This document shows, one piece after another, positions 15,465 through 23,621 of a stretch of DNA of 64,000 bases; the stretch's first letter is position 1; every line of letters starts with the position of its first letter. Made by a program: the position numbers and the translations under genes. A model generated the notes under the pieces. The model was not told where the DNA came from. It worked only from the letters and a program-made list of their open reading frames with translations, and did not search any database. This DNA is from Candidatus Gastranaerophilales bacterium (GTDB taxonomy: Bacteria; Cyanobacteriota; Vampirovibrionia; Gastranaerophilales; Gastranaerophilaceae): assembly GCA_944322935.1 (NCBI GenBank), contig CALUQO010000007.1:1-64000 (forward strand). The letters run 5' to 3'.

Positions 15465-17720
15465 TTACGGTATAAATAAGACCGTATCCCCGTAATTATA
15501 GGTTTTTAAAAAGTCTTCGTAAGAGTAGGTTACTATGTTCTCTGTATTGTTTGGCTCTTTAACGTCAACACTGTTTTGATTTATATTTTTAACATAAAAA
15601 GCATGTGCAACACCGGAAAAGGCTGAATCCTGCCTATGGCTGTTTACGCATATTGCAACATCGGTTTTTAATGCGGCAAGAGTTCGTAAATCATCTTCTG
15701 TTAAGGAGCTTACACATATCGGAATATGACGTAATTTATTCAGGTTGTCTTTTGTAAGCGCTACAAATTCATTATTTATATTAACACCGATAATACCGTC
15801 TTCTTTGCGAGCATCAACCGCATCATTTCCGCTAAGTATAGATAAAGCAACCTTTTCCCAATTACCGGCGTCTATGTTGTCGGTGCCGTCAGGTTTGTAT
15901 TCTTGAAAATATTTTGCAAAAGCAAGTTCCAATGCTCTTAAATCAATATCTCCGTTAGATAGATTATCTGCATTTTCCAATTCTTTTCTTGTTAATACAT
16001 ATTCTTTTTTGCCGCCCAGCAGTTGCACTGTCACATCTCTGTTTTCTGTATTCACGGAGATACAATCTTTTAGATATTTTTGACCGGCTTCATTTGTTTC
16101 ATTTATCGAGTTTATTGAAGCTAAAAGCCAGCAGTCGCCGGTTTGACCTTGATAAGTAACACTGTCTATTTTTCCGTCGGAAACATCCTTTTTTGTGTAC
16201 AAATTCGGTACAAAAGTCGGCAGGTTTTGTAGTTTTTCATTTGCTCTTTCTGCTATTTTTACCATATCCTCCAAATTGTCTGCTTCTGCAGCATTTTTTA
16301 ATATACCGCTTATTATACCGTGAGCTTCTTCCAGCATTTTTTTGTTGTCTAAATTCCAAATTTCATTTGGGTCAATAGTCAAACTTTCCAGTTTTCCGGT
16401 TAAAATTTCTTTTAATAATTCAGCGGCTTTGGGATTGTCTTTGTAATCGGAAATTGTCTTTAAAACAGTGTTTAAATCAAGATTGTTTATAATCCTTTCT
16501 ACAGATTGTTTGTTACCGTCCAGAGCAGTATTAAAAAGGCGGCTTAAATACTCATGAAAGCTGTAAGACTCTTCCTTTTCTATCAGATTTCCCTTTGCGT
16601 CATATTCTTTTTCTTCGCCGCCGAGTTCGTATACAGTCGTTTTTTGAAGTCTGTTGTCCGCGTCAAAAAGTTTTATTTGCTTTAACACAGGTAAATTATC
16701 GTGGTACTCTCTCAGCTCATAACTCGTAAGTTCTTCATTTTCGTTAAACTGTTGAATCTTAATCTTTTGACCTCTGTCATTAAAATCGTAAATACAAGAA
16801 ATTTTGCCTGTGGATAAGTCAAAAACGCTTTCTTGAATTTTATCTCCGTTCGGGTTAAAACGTCTGTTGTATAAAGCTTTTTCATCGACATAACAAGTTT
16901 CACTAATAATAGCTGTCCTGTCAAAATTTAATTCCGCAATAGAGTGGCTTCCGTAATCTGGATAAAAATTTGTGCGAATCCATTTATCATCGCTCAATAC
17001 ATCTACTTTTTCAATATCTCCTTTATCAGTATAATCAATTATACAAACAGGAGTTTTTGTGCCGGATTTATAAAAAATTTTGCTTTTTATTTTGTTATCA
17101 TCGTTGTATTCTGCTTCGGCAATAATGTTTTCTTTGCCGTAACGTTGGATAATTTCTGATTCGGCATTGATTAATACAGATTGTTCCTGTATCAAGTCAA
17201 TATCCTGTTGTTTCTTTTTGGCGTCACTAATATAATGAAATGTTATATCCATTTTAAAACTGTCTTTTAAAGAATCGTCTTTAGATTCTTTAGACCTGCT
17301 TATTTTTGTTCCGTCAGCAAGGAATTCTTCCGAGTGTCCTTCATTGTATTCAATAACCGTTGAATTGTTTTGCTCATTCTGTGATATTGATTTTATCTGT
17401 TTGGATTTTTCGTCTAATATATCCATAAGTGATTTTAAGTCATTATAATCTCCTTCAATGCCGTAGGAATTCAGCAATGAATCGGCTTCTTTTTTTGACA
17501 AATTACTGTTGCCGGCAAATTTTTTTAATACTTTATTAAAAAGACTAACTTCACCGACATCAATAAAACCGTCCCTGTGACCGTTCTTTTCGGTATCCAG
17601 TTTTTCAAAAATCATTATCAGTTTAGGATTTTTCTCTAGATCTTTTCGGGTTATACCACCTTTTAATGCGTTAAGATCATATGTTTTCCCGAGAAATTCT
17701 ATTTTATTTTCTTCATTCAC
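15465..17720 (-). CDS. Calpain-like (family C2) cysteine peptidase with EF-hand
   Basis: The C-terminal about 230 residues form a calpain-type papain-fold peptidase. Catalytic Cys is at about 530 in GQTGDCWLLASINS, His at about 706 in SGVAHAFYV, and Asn at about 724 in DVKEPNN. The N-terminus has an EF-hand-like loop, DTEKNGHRDGFIDVGEV. The middle (about 130-390) consists of repeats of the type FNPNGDKIQESVFDLSTG and YDAKGNLIEKEESY, like MORN/YwqK-type hairpin repeats. There is no signal peptide, so export, if any, would use another route. GTG start with AAGGTG upstream. Calpain domains are rare in bacteria; calcium regulation is suggested but unproven. Confidence 0.82.
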   Translation of the reverse strand: MNEENKIEFLGKTYDLNALKGGITRKDLEKNPKLIMIFEKLDTEKNGHRDGFIDVGEVSLFNKVLKKFAGNSNLSKKEADSLLNSYGIEGDYNDLKSLMDILDEKSKQIKSISQNEQNNSTVIEYNEGHSEEFLADGTKISRSKESKDDSLKDSFKMDITFHYISDAKKKQQDIDLIQEQSVLINAESEIIQRYGKENIIAEAEYNDDNKIKSKIFYKSGTKTPVCIIDYTDKGDIEKVDVLSDDKWIRTNFYPDYGSHSIAELNFDRTAIISETCYVDEKALYNRRFNPNGDKIQESVFDLSTGKISCIYDFNDRGQKIKIQQFNENEELTSYELREYHDNLPVLKQIKLFDADNRLQKTTVYELGGEEKEYDAKGNLIEKEESYSFHEYLSRLFNTALDGNKQSVERIINNLDLNTVLKTISDYKDNPKAAELLKEILTGKLESLTIDPNEIWNLDNKKMLEEAHGIISGILKNAAEADNLEDMVKIAERANEKLQNLPTFVPNLYTKKDVSDGKIDSVTYQGQTGDCWLLASINSINETNEAGQKYLKDCISVNTENRDVTVQLLGGKKEYVLTRKELENADNLSNGDIDLRALELAFAKYFQEYKPDGTDNIDAGNWEKVALSILSGNDAVDARKEDGIIGVNINNEFVALTKDNLNKLRHIPICVSSLTEDDLRTLAALKTDVAICVNSHRQDSAFSGVAHAFYVKNINQNSVDVKEPNNTENIVTYSYEDFLKTYNYGDTVLFIP

Positions 17721-17977
17721 GTTTCTGCACCTTAACTGATAATAAACTGCTGTTTTGTAATATCGGCACTATTTTAAATAAACTTTAACAAATACCGCAG
17801 AAATATTAAGATTTATTAATACACCGGTATTTTTGTTGTGCTGCGTCGGATGATTTACAATAGCAACTGTAAGTTGTGCTTTCTGATGTGTCCCCCAAAA
17901 AAACGTGATTGACGAGAGGACAATTAATTAATTTATAAAAAATGTTAGATAAACAAATAAAGATTTATACTTTATTT

Positions 17978-18014
17978 GCACCCCATTCTTTTCAAAGGTC
18001 GGCTTTTGAGGTGC
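17978..18014. terminator. Terminator-like hairpin
   Basis: GCACC (17978-17982) pairs with GGTGC (18010-18014), with an inner TCAAA/TTTGA pairing and TTTT after the plus-strand arm. It marks the left edge of the hairpin-dense tract. Confidence 0.4.
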
Positions 18015-18039
18015 TTTTCGTATGAATAGAAATACGCTC

Positions 18040-18660
18040 ATTATAACGGCTCACAAAGTGAGCCGTAGGGGGTTGCCTTCTTTTGCCGTTGAGCTGTGGC
18101 GAAACGTGCAAAATGGCTTCACGACTTCATTATGATATTGCAAATACGCTTGTTCTTTTAATAGTGAACTGGGGCGTAGCCCTGATGGAATACAGTTAGA
18201 GATTTTTAACGAAGGAATGAAAATTTACCGTACCGATTTTATCATTTTGTGAGTGGACGGAAATTTTCGTTTCTGAGTTTTAAAATCTCTTTTGTACAGC
18301 GCCGGTTTTTCTTTTCTTGCTTGAGTCAAGAACTCTACATAAAAGATGCCTGTGGCATGTTTTATGTAGAGGGAAGCAAAGTCAGAAGCGAAGCTTCTGC
18401 TTGCTGTATAACAATTAATACGAGCCGTACGAATCAGGATGCCCTTTAGGGTATGGTTCGTTTTAATTTTTATACTGCACGCAGATACTTCGTATCTGAC
18501 TTAGCATACCTCTATTCAAAATGATACTTAATCATTTTGAACAGAGTTCTTGCAACACAAAAGAAAAGAAATGAACATATAAAAACATAAAAAATAAAAC
18601 GTATTATACGCAACAAACAAAAACAGATTCCACCGTTGCTCAGATTCTGAACAACGTTCT
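18040..18660. other. Hairpin-dense intergenic tract, possible structured RNA
   Basis: No credible protein gene lies between 17721 and 18790. Instead there are many near-perfect hairpins with tiny loops: CGGCTCAC-AAA-GTGAGCCG (18047-18065); GGGC-GTA-GCCC near 18172; a 39-base near-palindrome with a 3-base loop (18333-18371); CAGAAGC-GAA-GCTTCTG (18383-18399); CAGATAC-TTC-GTATCTG (18482-18498); a 15-bp stem with one mismatch (18510-18546); and nested CGTTG/CAACG with TCAGA/TCTGA (18634-18656). No promoter or family could be assigned. It could be one large structured RNA or accumulated small palindromic repeats. Confidence 0.5.
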
Positions 18661-18790
18661 TCGTTATATTACATTATTGGCATTTTGTTGGGAAGGTATT
18701 ATCTGTCCCAAAATCTAAAAGAAATATACCGATACATTACAAAAATATAAAATACTAGCAAAAAATTTTTTTCAGCTGTTTTACCAAAAT

Positions 18791-19378
18791 ATGATTAATG
18801 CATCTTATAATTTCAATACACCATCATTTGGCGGATATAAAAAGGTTTCAATCTCCAAATTGGAAAATTATCTTAAAGAGGGAAAAAACGTTAAAGAAAT
18901 TGCCGCTTTGTTCAATGTCAGTGACGGAACAATTTATAATTTAATGAAAAATTTTAATATAAAAAAACCACAGACCAGAAATGTGGATAACGTTGACAAT
19001 ATTATGAGAAATATTGTCAATCAAAATCTGACACTTGCACAAATGATTAGAATAACAGGGCTAACCAAATATGCAATAGTAAAATGGTATAAAGAACATT
19101 TTGCCGCAACCCCAAAAATATTACAAAAACAAGAAATGCTTACATTGCTGCAAAGCGATCTTACAAATAAAGAAATAGCACAGCAGCTGGATATTTGTAT
19201 CAATACAATAAAGGCTAACCGCCAAAAATATAAACTCGGCAGCCAGAAACGTAAAAGAGAATCTTTAATGAATAAAATACTGGAAAAACTGCATCAGGGA
19301 TTAAACAGATTCCAGATTGCCGAAGAAATCGGTGTTTCATATTCAACTGTTAACAAGTATCTGAGAACACAAAAATAA
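18791..19378 (+). CDS. Protein with four tandem helix-turn-helix units
   Basis: The 195-aa protein appears to be built of four similar helix-turn-helix units of about 40 residues: VKEIAALFNVSDGTIYNLM, LAQMIRITGLTKYAIVKWY, NKEIAQQLDICINTIKANR and RFQIAEEIGVSYSTVNKYL. Each has the I-A-x-x-L/I-x-V-S-x-x-T-I/V pattern of resolvase/transposase-type DNA-binding domains. There is no catalytic domain. The N-terminus carries NTPSFGGYKK, the S-F-x-G motif seen in several proteins of this window. It probably binds a long, repeated or multi-site DNA target. It lies beside the hairpin tract, with no operon partner. Confidence 0.75.
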   Translation: MINASYNFNTPSFGGYKKVSISKLENYLKEGKNVKEIAALFNVSDGTIYNLMKNFNIKKPQTRNVDNVDNIMRNIVNQNLTLAQMIRITGLTKYAIVKWYKEHFAATPKILQKQEMLTLLQSDLTNKEIAQQLDICINTIKANRQKYKLGSQKRKRESLMNKILEKLHQGLNRFQIAEEIGVSYSTVNKYLRTQK

Positions 19379-19491
19379 ATTTGTGTATTTGATATGTAGT
19401 TGGACTTTATGCCGTCAGCATCTTTTTTGATTGCGTATTTTTTTTTGCTTAGTTCATTGATGAGTTTCAATTCAAAAAAAACACGCTGTCG

Positions 19492-19728
19492 TTAACGCTT
19501 AATGAATTTTAGCGCAAGCAAAGAAATTGCGGAAACAGCTGCACCTACAATCGGCCATGTGTAATTGGGTTTTTCTTCCGAGGTCAAATGTCCGAATGTT
19601 TTTGCAATGTTGTTTCTTTGCGTATCGTAACAATAACTTGCTATATCTTTTGTAACCTTTGTTGCGCCGACGGCGTTTGTAGGATAACCTTGATACGGAA
19701 TTTGAGATGCATAAATACAATGAACCAT
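19492..19728 (-). CDS. Small tail-anchored protein
   Basis: A 78-aa frame ends in a single hydrophobic segment and two basic residues (WPIVGAAVSAISLLALKFIKR region), typical of a tail anchor. The N-terminal 55 residues are polar (YPTNAVGATKVTKDIASYCY, NNIAKTFGHLTSEE). The ribosome site is weak (AAGG about 13 bases upstream). Composition looks like a real protein, but I recognise no family, so it remains a moderate call. Confidence 0.5.
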   Translation of the reverse strand: MVHCIYASQIPYQGYPTNAVGATKVTKDIASYCYDTQRNNIAKTFGHLTSEEKPNYTWPIVGAAVSAISLLALKFIKR

Positions 19729-19885
19729 AATAAATATAACCTTACTTTACTACCTATATTTATAAAAACAAATTGTAAAAAAAAATTGCCTAAATTGTAA
19801 CATTTGCGTTATTTTTGTTATTTTTTGCAATTTTTGGGAATTATTAATATAATAAGGTAATAGTATTATAGGAGTTAACCTGCAT

Positions 19886-21037
19886 ATGATTCAAAAAAAT
19901 AAAGTTAAAAAATTTGCCTTTACTATGGCAGAGGCCCTTTTGACAATAACTATTTTGGGTGTTATAGCAACTTTAATGATACGTTCAATTAACCGTATAA
20001 ATCCGGATAAGGACAAAGTTTTGTTCCTTCGCGGATTCCATGCGATGGAAGCTGCAGCAAGCAATGCTGTTAATAACACTTCCTACTACGACCCTGATAT
20101 AAATTCCGTAGGCAGAGATAAAGACTACAGTGATTTTGCAGGGAATCCTCTTCCCAGCGCAAAAATAGAAATAAGCACAAGCGGCGCCGCAACACCTGCT
20201 TTATGTTCAACTGATTCAACACTGACAAATTGCAGCAAAAAAATTAGCAAAACAAATGCTGTGTGCTACTTTACGGCAGCAGAAATGAGCCTTGCCGGGC
20301 CTGCAAATTGTACTGACGGTGAACAGGTAATGAACTACCGCAGCGGCAACGGAAGCTGTTACTACGGCTTGGCAGGTCGAGTTCCTCCGTTTGACTTTGT
20401 ACTTGATCCGTCCTGTAAAGGTATAGAATACGGTTATGCGGTAACAGTTTACCCGTCGGGTAATTTGACTGTACCTTCAGCCTCCGCAACGTATGAATCA
20501 ATTTTCAAAAAAGAAGACCAGCAGAAAAAAGCATATGTTTGGATGAGCGAACAAACTGACGTTAAGAAAAGAGAATACAAATTTGTTGAAGAAGGCTCAT
20601 CCGGCGGCACATCGGGCATTGGTGGCGGCACATCTGGTAGTACGTCGGGCGGCACTTCAGGCAGCACGTCAGGATCTTCAGGCAGCACATCCGGTTCATC
20701 CGGCAGTACGTCAGGTAGTACTTCAGGCAGCACGTCCGGTTCATCCGGCAGTACGTCAGGTAGTACTTCAGGCAGCACGTCCGGTTCATCCGGCAGTACG
20801 TCAGGTAGTACTTCAGGCAGCACGTCAGGAAGCACTTCCGGCAGTACCTCCGGTAGCACATCAGGCAGCTCAGGATCATCTGGCAGCACATCGGGTTCTT
20901 CTGGTAACTCAGGTAGCATAGATGTTCAAGATCCGACTCTTGACTTAGATAAAGGCAACGGCGGTAATGGGGGATATAGTCGCCCGTCACGTCCTGTAGA
21001 TGACAAATTACAAGGTGATATGGAAGTAATACAATAG
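19886..21037 (+). CDS. Pilin-like protein with Gly/Ser/Thr-repeat tail
   Basis: The 383-aa protein begins with a type IV prepilin leader: VKKFA then FTMAEALLTITILGVIATLM, with Glu at position 5 after the expected cleavage site. The extracellular domain has paired cysteines (TNCSKKISKTNAVCYF, GNGSCYYGL, DPSCKGIEYGYAVTVYPSG). Residues about 242-345 are almost only Gly, Ser and Thr (SGSTSGSSGSTSGST units), encoded by an imperfect DNA tandem repeat. A short charged end follows. It lies 9 bp upstream of a paralogue without the repeat. Export and assembly by a type IV pilus or type II secretion machine is inferred from the leader; the machinery genes are elsewhere. Confidence 0.82.
   Translation: MIQKNKVKKFAFTMAEALLTITILGVIATLMIRSINRINPDKDKVLFLRGFHAMEAAASNAVNNTSYYDPDINSVGRDKDYSDFAGNPLPSAKIEISTSGAATPALCSTDSTLTNCSKKISKTNAVCYFTAAEMSLAGPANCTDGEQVMNYRSGNGSCYYGLAGRVPPFDFVLDPSCKGIEYGYAVTVYPSGNLTVPSASATYESIFKKEDQQKKAYVWMSEQTDVKKREYKFVEEGSSGGTSGIGGGTSGSTSGGTSGSTSGSSGSTSGSSGSTSGSTSGSTSGSSGSTSGSTSGSTSGSSGSTSGSTSGSTSGSTSGSTSGSTSGSSGSSGSTSGSSGNSGSIDVQDPTLDLDKGNGGNGGYSRPSRPVDDKLQGDMEVIQ
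20620..20915. repeat. Minisatellite inside the pilin-like gene
   Basis: A tandem repeat encodes Gly/Ser/Thr. Two perfect 45-bp units lie at 20723-20767 and 20768-20812, with diverged units on both sides. It is in frame (15 codons per unit), so copy number could change without breaking the gene. Confidence 0.85.
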
Positions 21038-21046
21038 GAGATAATA

Positions 21047-21712
21047 ATGAATAAAGAAACTATAAAAAAGACGGCATTTACCTTGGCAGAAACGCTTCTG
21101 ACATTGACTATCATCGGTGTTTTGATGGCGTTGATGCTCAGATCCATAAGCCGTGTTAACCCTGATAAAGATAAAATTTTGTTCATAAAATCTTATCACT
21201 CAATAGAATCAGCTGTTGCAAATATTATCACGGATGCTTCCAAATACGACCAGAACACGGAAGATAACGGAGACTTTTCCAACGATCCGTTAAACACTGC
21301 CTACGCAAAAATTAACGGAACAGTATACTGCACCAAAGACTGGCCGACACCTAAGCCTGGTGAAACAGCAAGCATAACCTGCAATGACTCATCTATAAAA
21401 CAGGGCAATGCTCTTTGCTATTTTCTTGCCGAACAAATTAACTTTGTCGGCGGTTTCAGCTGCAACGGTGGCAGTGACGAGCTCAACTTTAAAACAACAA
21501 ACGGTGTTTGCTTCTATGGATGGGGCAATTTTGGCAACGGTGCGGATTCAATTACCGGCCGTGTAGACCCGACTTGTAATGATCAAGGTTACGGCATAAC
21601 CGTTTACAAAGAAGGAAAAATGACTGTTCCGTCCTCTGCAACAGGCGTTGATGCCGACATGCAGGCTGATGCGGTAAGATGGATTGAAGACCAGACACAA
21701 ATCAAAAATTAA
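21047..21712 (+). CDS. Pilin-like protein, paralogue of the upstream gene
   Basis: The 221-aa protein starts with the prepilin leader IKKTA then FTLAETLLTLTIIGVLMALM. It shares with the preceding gene RSISRVNPDKDK, ILFIKSYHSIESAVANI and a cysteine-rich domain (NALCYFLAEQI, TNGVCFYGWG, DPTCNDQGYGITVYKEGK), but ends before any Gly/Ser/Thr repeat. AGGAGA lies 6 bases before the ATG and the gap to the upstream gene is 9 bp, so they form an operon ended by the terminator at 21719-21758. Probably a minor pilin of the same fibre; the function is inferred. Confidence 0.85.
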   Translation: MNKETIKKTAFTLAETLLTLTIIGVLMALMLRSISRVNPDKDKILFIKSYHSIESAVANIITDASKYDQNTEDNGDFSNDPLNTAYAKINGTVYCTKDWPTPKPGETASITCNDSSIKQGNALCYFLAEQINFVGGFSCNGGSDELNFKTTNGVCFYGWGNFGNGADSITGRVDPTCNDQGYGITVYKEGKMTVPSSATGVDADMQADAVRWIEDQTQIKN

Positions 21713-21718
21713 CGCGAT

Positions 21719-21758
21719 AAAAAGCTCTAAGTATTGCACTGCTTTACTTAGAGCTTTT
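21719..21758 (+). terminator. Terminator of the pilin-like operon
   Basis: AAAGCTCTAAG (21721-21731) pairs with CTTAGAGCTTT (21747-21757) and is followed by TATTTAT. It lies 8 bases after the stop of the second pilin-like gene. Confidence 0.75.
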
Positions 21759-21817
21759 ATTTATACAATGTTTGTTGTATATAATATAAAAAATAGCAAA
21801 TTTGGGGAGAATATAAA

Positions 21818-22621
21818 ATGCAAAATAAAAAGTTGGCAGATATCGGGGTATTCGGAGGTTCAGGGTTTTACAAATTTTTGGATAAGATAGAAGAAGTAAA
21901 AGTTGAAACTCCGTATGGTTTGCCTTCAGACAGCGTATTTATCGGCGAAATAGGAAAACACAAAGTGGCTTTTATGCCAAGACACGGCAGAACACACACA
22001 CTTCCGCCTCATTTAATCAATTACAGAGCTAATGTCTGGGCAATGAAATCAATAGGCTGTACAAGGGTAATTTCGCCATGCGCTGCGGGGAGTTTGCAAA
22101 AACACGTTGCTCCGGGACATTTTGTAATATGCGACCAGTTTGTTGACTGGACAGACGGCAGAAAATCTACATTTTATGACGGCCCGATTGTTACACACGT
22201 TAGCGCCGCTAACCCGTATTGCGAAGAAATGCGCCAACTGGCTGTTGAAACAGCCAAAGAACTGGGTATTACTGTACATGAAACCGGCACCGTTGTTGTA
22301 ATAAACGGCCCGAGATTTTCAACAAAAGCGGAATCCAAATTCTTTACATCTCAAGGTTGGGAAGTTATCAACATGACTCAATTCCCCGAAGCATACCTTG
22401 TTAAAGAAATGGATATGTGCCCGCTTAACATTTCATTGATAACAGACTACGATGCAGGGCTTGTCGGTGAGGTTCCGCCTGTGCAACATGCCGAAGTTAT
22501 CAAGGTGTTTAATGACAACAATGAAAAATTAAAGGCACTGTTGTTTAATCTTATAGAAAAACTTCCGTTAGAAAGAGAACGCTGCAATTGCGCCAACACG
22601 GTTGCATCTTCAAGAGCTTAG
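21818..22621 (+). CDS. mtnP: S-methyl-5'-thioadenosine phosphorylase
   Basis: The 267-aa protein belongs to the trimeric purine nucleoside phosphorylase family. It shows the phosphate loop IGVFGGSGFYKFL, MPRHGRTHTLPPHLINYRAN, the family signature HVSAANPYCEEMR, VVVINGPRFSTKAE, NMTQFPEAYLVKEM and SLITDYDAGL. The Asp pair in TDYDAG favours 6-aminopurine substrates, hence methylthioadenosine rather than guanosine. It cleaves MTA with phosphate to adenine and 5-methylthioribose-1-phosphate in methionine salvage. It is followed after 15 bp by yggT in the same direction. Confidence 0.9.
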   Translation: MQNKKLADIGVFGGSGFYKFLDKIEEVKVETPYGLPSDSVFIGEIGKHKVAFMPRHGRTHTLPPHLINYRANVWAMKSIGCTRVISPCAAGSLQKHVAPGHFVICDQFVDWTDGRKSTFYDGPIVTHVSAANPYCEEMRQLAVETAKELGITVHETGTVVVINGPRFSTKAESKFFTSQGWEVINMTQFPEAYLVKEMDMCPLNISLITDYDAGLVGEVPPVQHAEVIKVFNDNNEKLKALLFNLIEKLPLERERCNCANTVASSRA

Positions 22622-22636
22622 GGAGACAAATATCAA

Positions 22637-22903
22637 GTGAGTATAGCTTATTTAGTAAATAATTTATTTAACTTTTATTTCTGGTTTGTACTGGTCAGGA
22701 TTTTCCTTACATGGATTCCGTCAATAAACTGGTACAGCCAGCCGTTTAAAACGGTTGCAATTATTGCGGATATTGTTTTAAATCCGTTTAGAAAAATCAT
22801 CCCGCCGCTGGGCGGGCTGGATTTTTCGCCCATAATTGCACTGCTGTTCTTACAGATTGTACAGTTTTGTACTGTAAGGTTGCTTTTAATACTAGGATTG
22901 TAA
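22637..22903 (+). CDS. YggT-family membrane protein
   Basis: The 88-aa protein has two membrane segments (LFNFYFWFVLVRIFLTWIP and a C-terminal one ending LLLILGL) joined by SQPFKTVAIIADIVLNPFRK and IIPPLGGLDFSPI. This is the YggT/Ycf19 signature R-x-x-x-P-P-x-G-G-x-D-x-S-P. In cyanobacteria and plastids homologues affect membrane or nucleoid organisation; in other bacteria they are linked to osmotic shock tolerance. The start is GTG, with AGGGAG upstream overlapping the end of mtnP. Confidence 0.85.
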   Translation: MSIAYLVNNLFNFYFWFVLVRIFLTWIPSINWYSQPFKTVAIIADIVLNPFRKIIPPLGGLDFSPIIALLFLQIVQFCTVRLLLILGL

Positions 22904-23056
22904 TACATTTACATCAAAAGGTCGATGTAAAAAAATGTTAATATACATTAAAATAATAAATGAGAACTAGCAAAATTTTTTTTGTTGGGCTTTAAAATAA
23001 TATGAGGCATTTTATATGTCTTTTTGTGTAAGAGAGTAAACACAGGAGAATCCAAA

Positions 23057-23434
23057 GTGGTTGACAACCGTTCAGCAGGTTTTTTCGGAATCGGTGGCAG
23101 CTTTAATTTTAAAAGCGGCGACATATCCGGCACTGCCGCAAAAACGGCTGATGACCGCCAAAGTCCCGGCATGGAATACTTCCAACAGGGTGAATATCAG
23201 GAAGACGGCTCTTTTTCGGAATCTCAATTTGTGGACAGAAGCGCACAGCTTAGTGCCACGCTTAACTCTCTTGCGATGATGAATGTTGCAAATTTAATTA
23301 AAAAAAATAAAGAAGAAAAGACCAAGACCGAAGAGAACAAAAAGGACAAAGAAAAAGACAAAAATCTTGATGCAAAAATACCGGTGTGGGAGGATTATCA
23401 GGATGAAAACGAAGACTTTTTGTATGTAGATTAG
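23057..23434 (+). CDS. Small charged protein of unknown function
   Basis: The product is about 125 aa. I place the start at GTG 23057 because AGGAG lies 8 bases upstream; longer in-frame starts lack such a site. It has a Gly/Phe-rich beginning (SAGFFGIGGSFNFKSGDISG), a helical middle (SAQLSATLNSLAMMNVANLI) and a highly charged Lys/Glu stretch (KKNKEEKTKTEENKKDKEKD) before an acidic C-terminus. No signal peptide or membrane segment. I do not recognise a family. Confidence 0.6.
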   Translation: MVDNRSAGFFGIGGSFNFKSGDISGTAAKTADDRQSPGMEYFQQGEYQEDGSFSESQFVDRSAQLSATLNSLAMMNVANLIKKNKEEKTKTEENKKDKEKDKNLDAKIPVWEDYQDENEDFLYVD

Positions 23435-23470
23435 TCTGGTTTACAATATTTTAAAGCGTGTTTTTTAAAG

Positions 23471-23484
23471 TGGTGCCGCGTCTC
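23471..23484 (-). repeat. Degenerate tRNA-Phe 3' tail
   Basis: TGGTGCCGCGTCTC is the complement of the tRNA-Phe acceptor end with encoded CCA, with one change. It continues directly into the left half of the split hairpin repeat (CACTCTGCCGAG). Confidence 0.7.
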
Positions 23485-23507
23485 ACTCTGCCGAGAAAAA
23501 CAAGTTT

Positions 23508-23530
23508 GTAGGTTGGGCTTTCAGCCCAAC
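23508..23530 (+). repeat. Left REP palindrome
   Basis: GTAG followed by GTTGGGCT-TTC-AGCCCAAC, a perfect 8-bp stem with a 3-base loop. The GTAG tetranucleotide before the palindrome is the mark of REP sequences processed by RAYT transposases. Confidence 0.8.
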
Positions 23531-23621
23531 AAAATTAATAGGACACTAATCGGATCCGGAATTTTCTTTGATTTTGGAAGCTTATAGCCTAATTTAAAAT
23601 GATAAGCAACAGAGAGAATAA

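Noticed and set aside
18249-18449. 66-codon frame in the hairpin tract
   Set aside because: It is a read-through of palindromes (DACGM.., RSEASAC..) with no ribosome site.
20620-20915. Possible CRISPR array
   Set aside because: The repeats are tandem, without unique spacers, and in frame with the pilin-like protein. No cas gene is present in the window.
20449-20990. Long frames opposite the pilin repeat (Pro/Asp/Glu/Val or Cys/Tyr rich)
   Set aside because: They are mirror frames of the Gly/Ser/Thr minisatellite; the plus-strand frame has the pilin leader and ribosome site.
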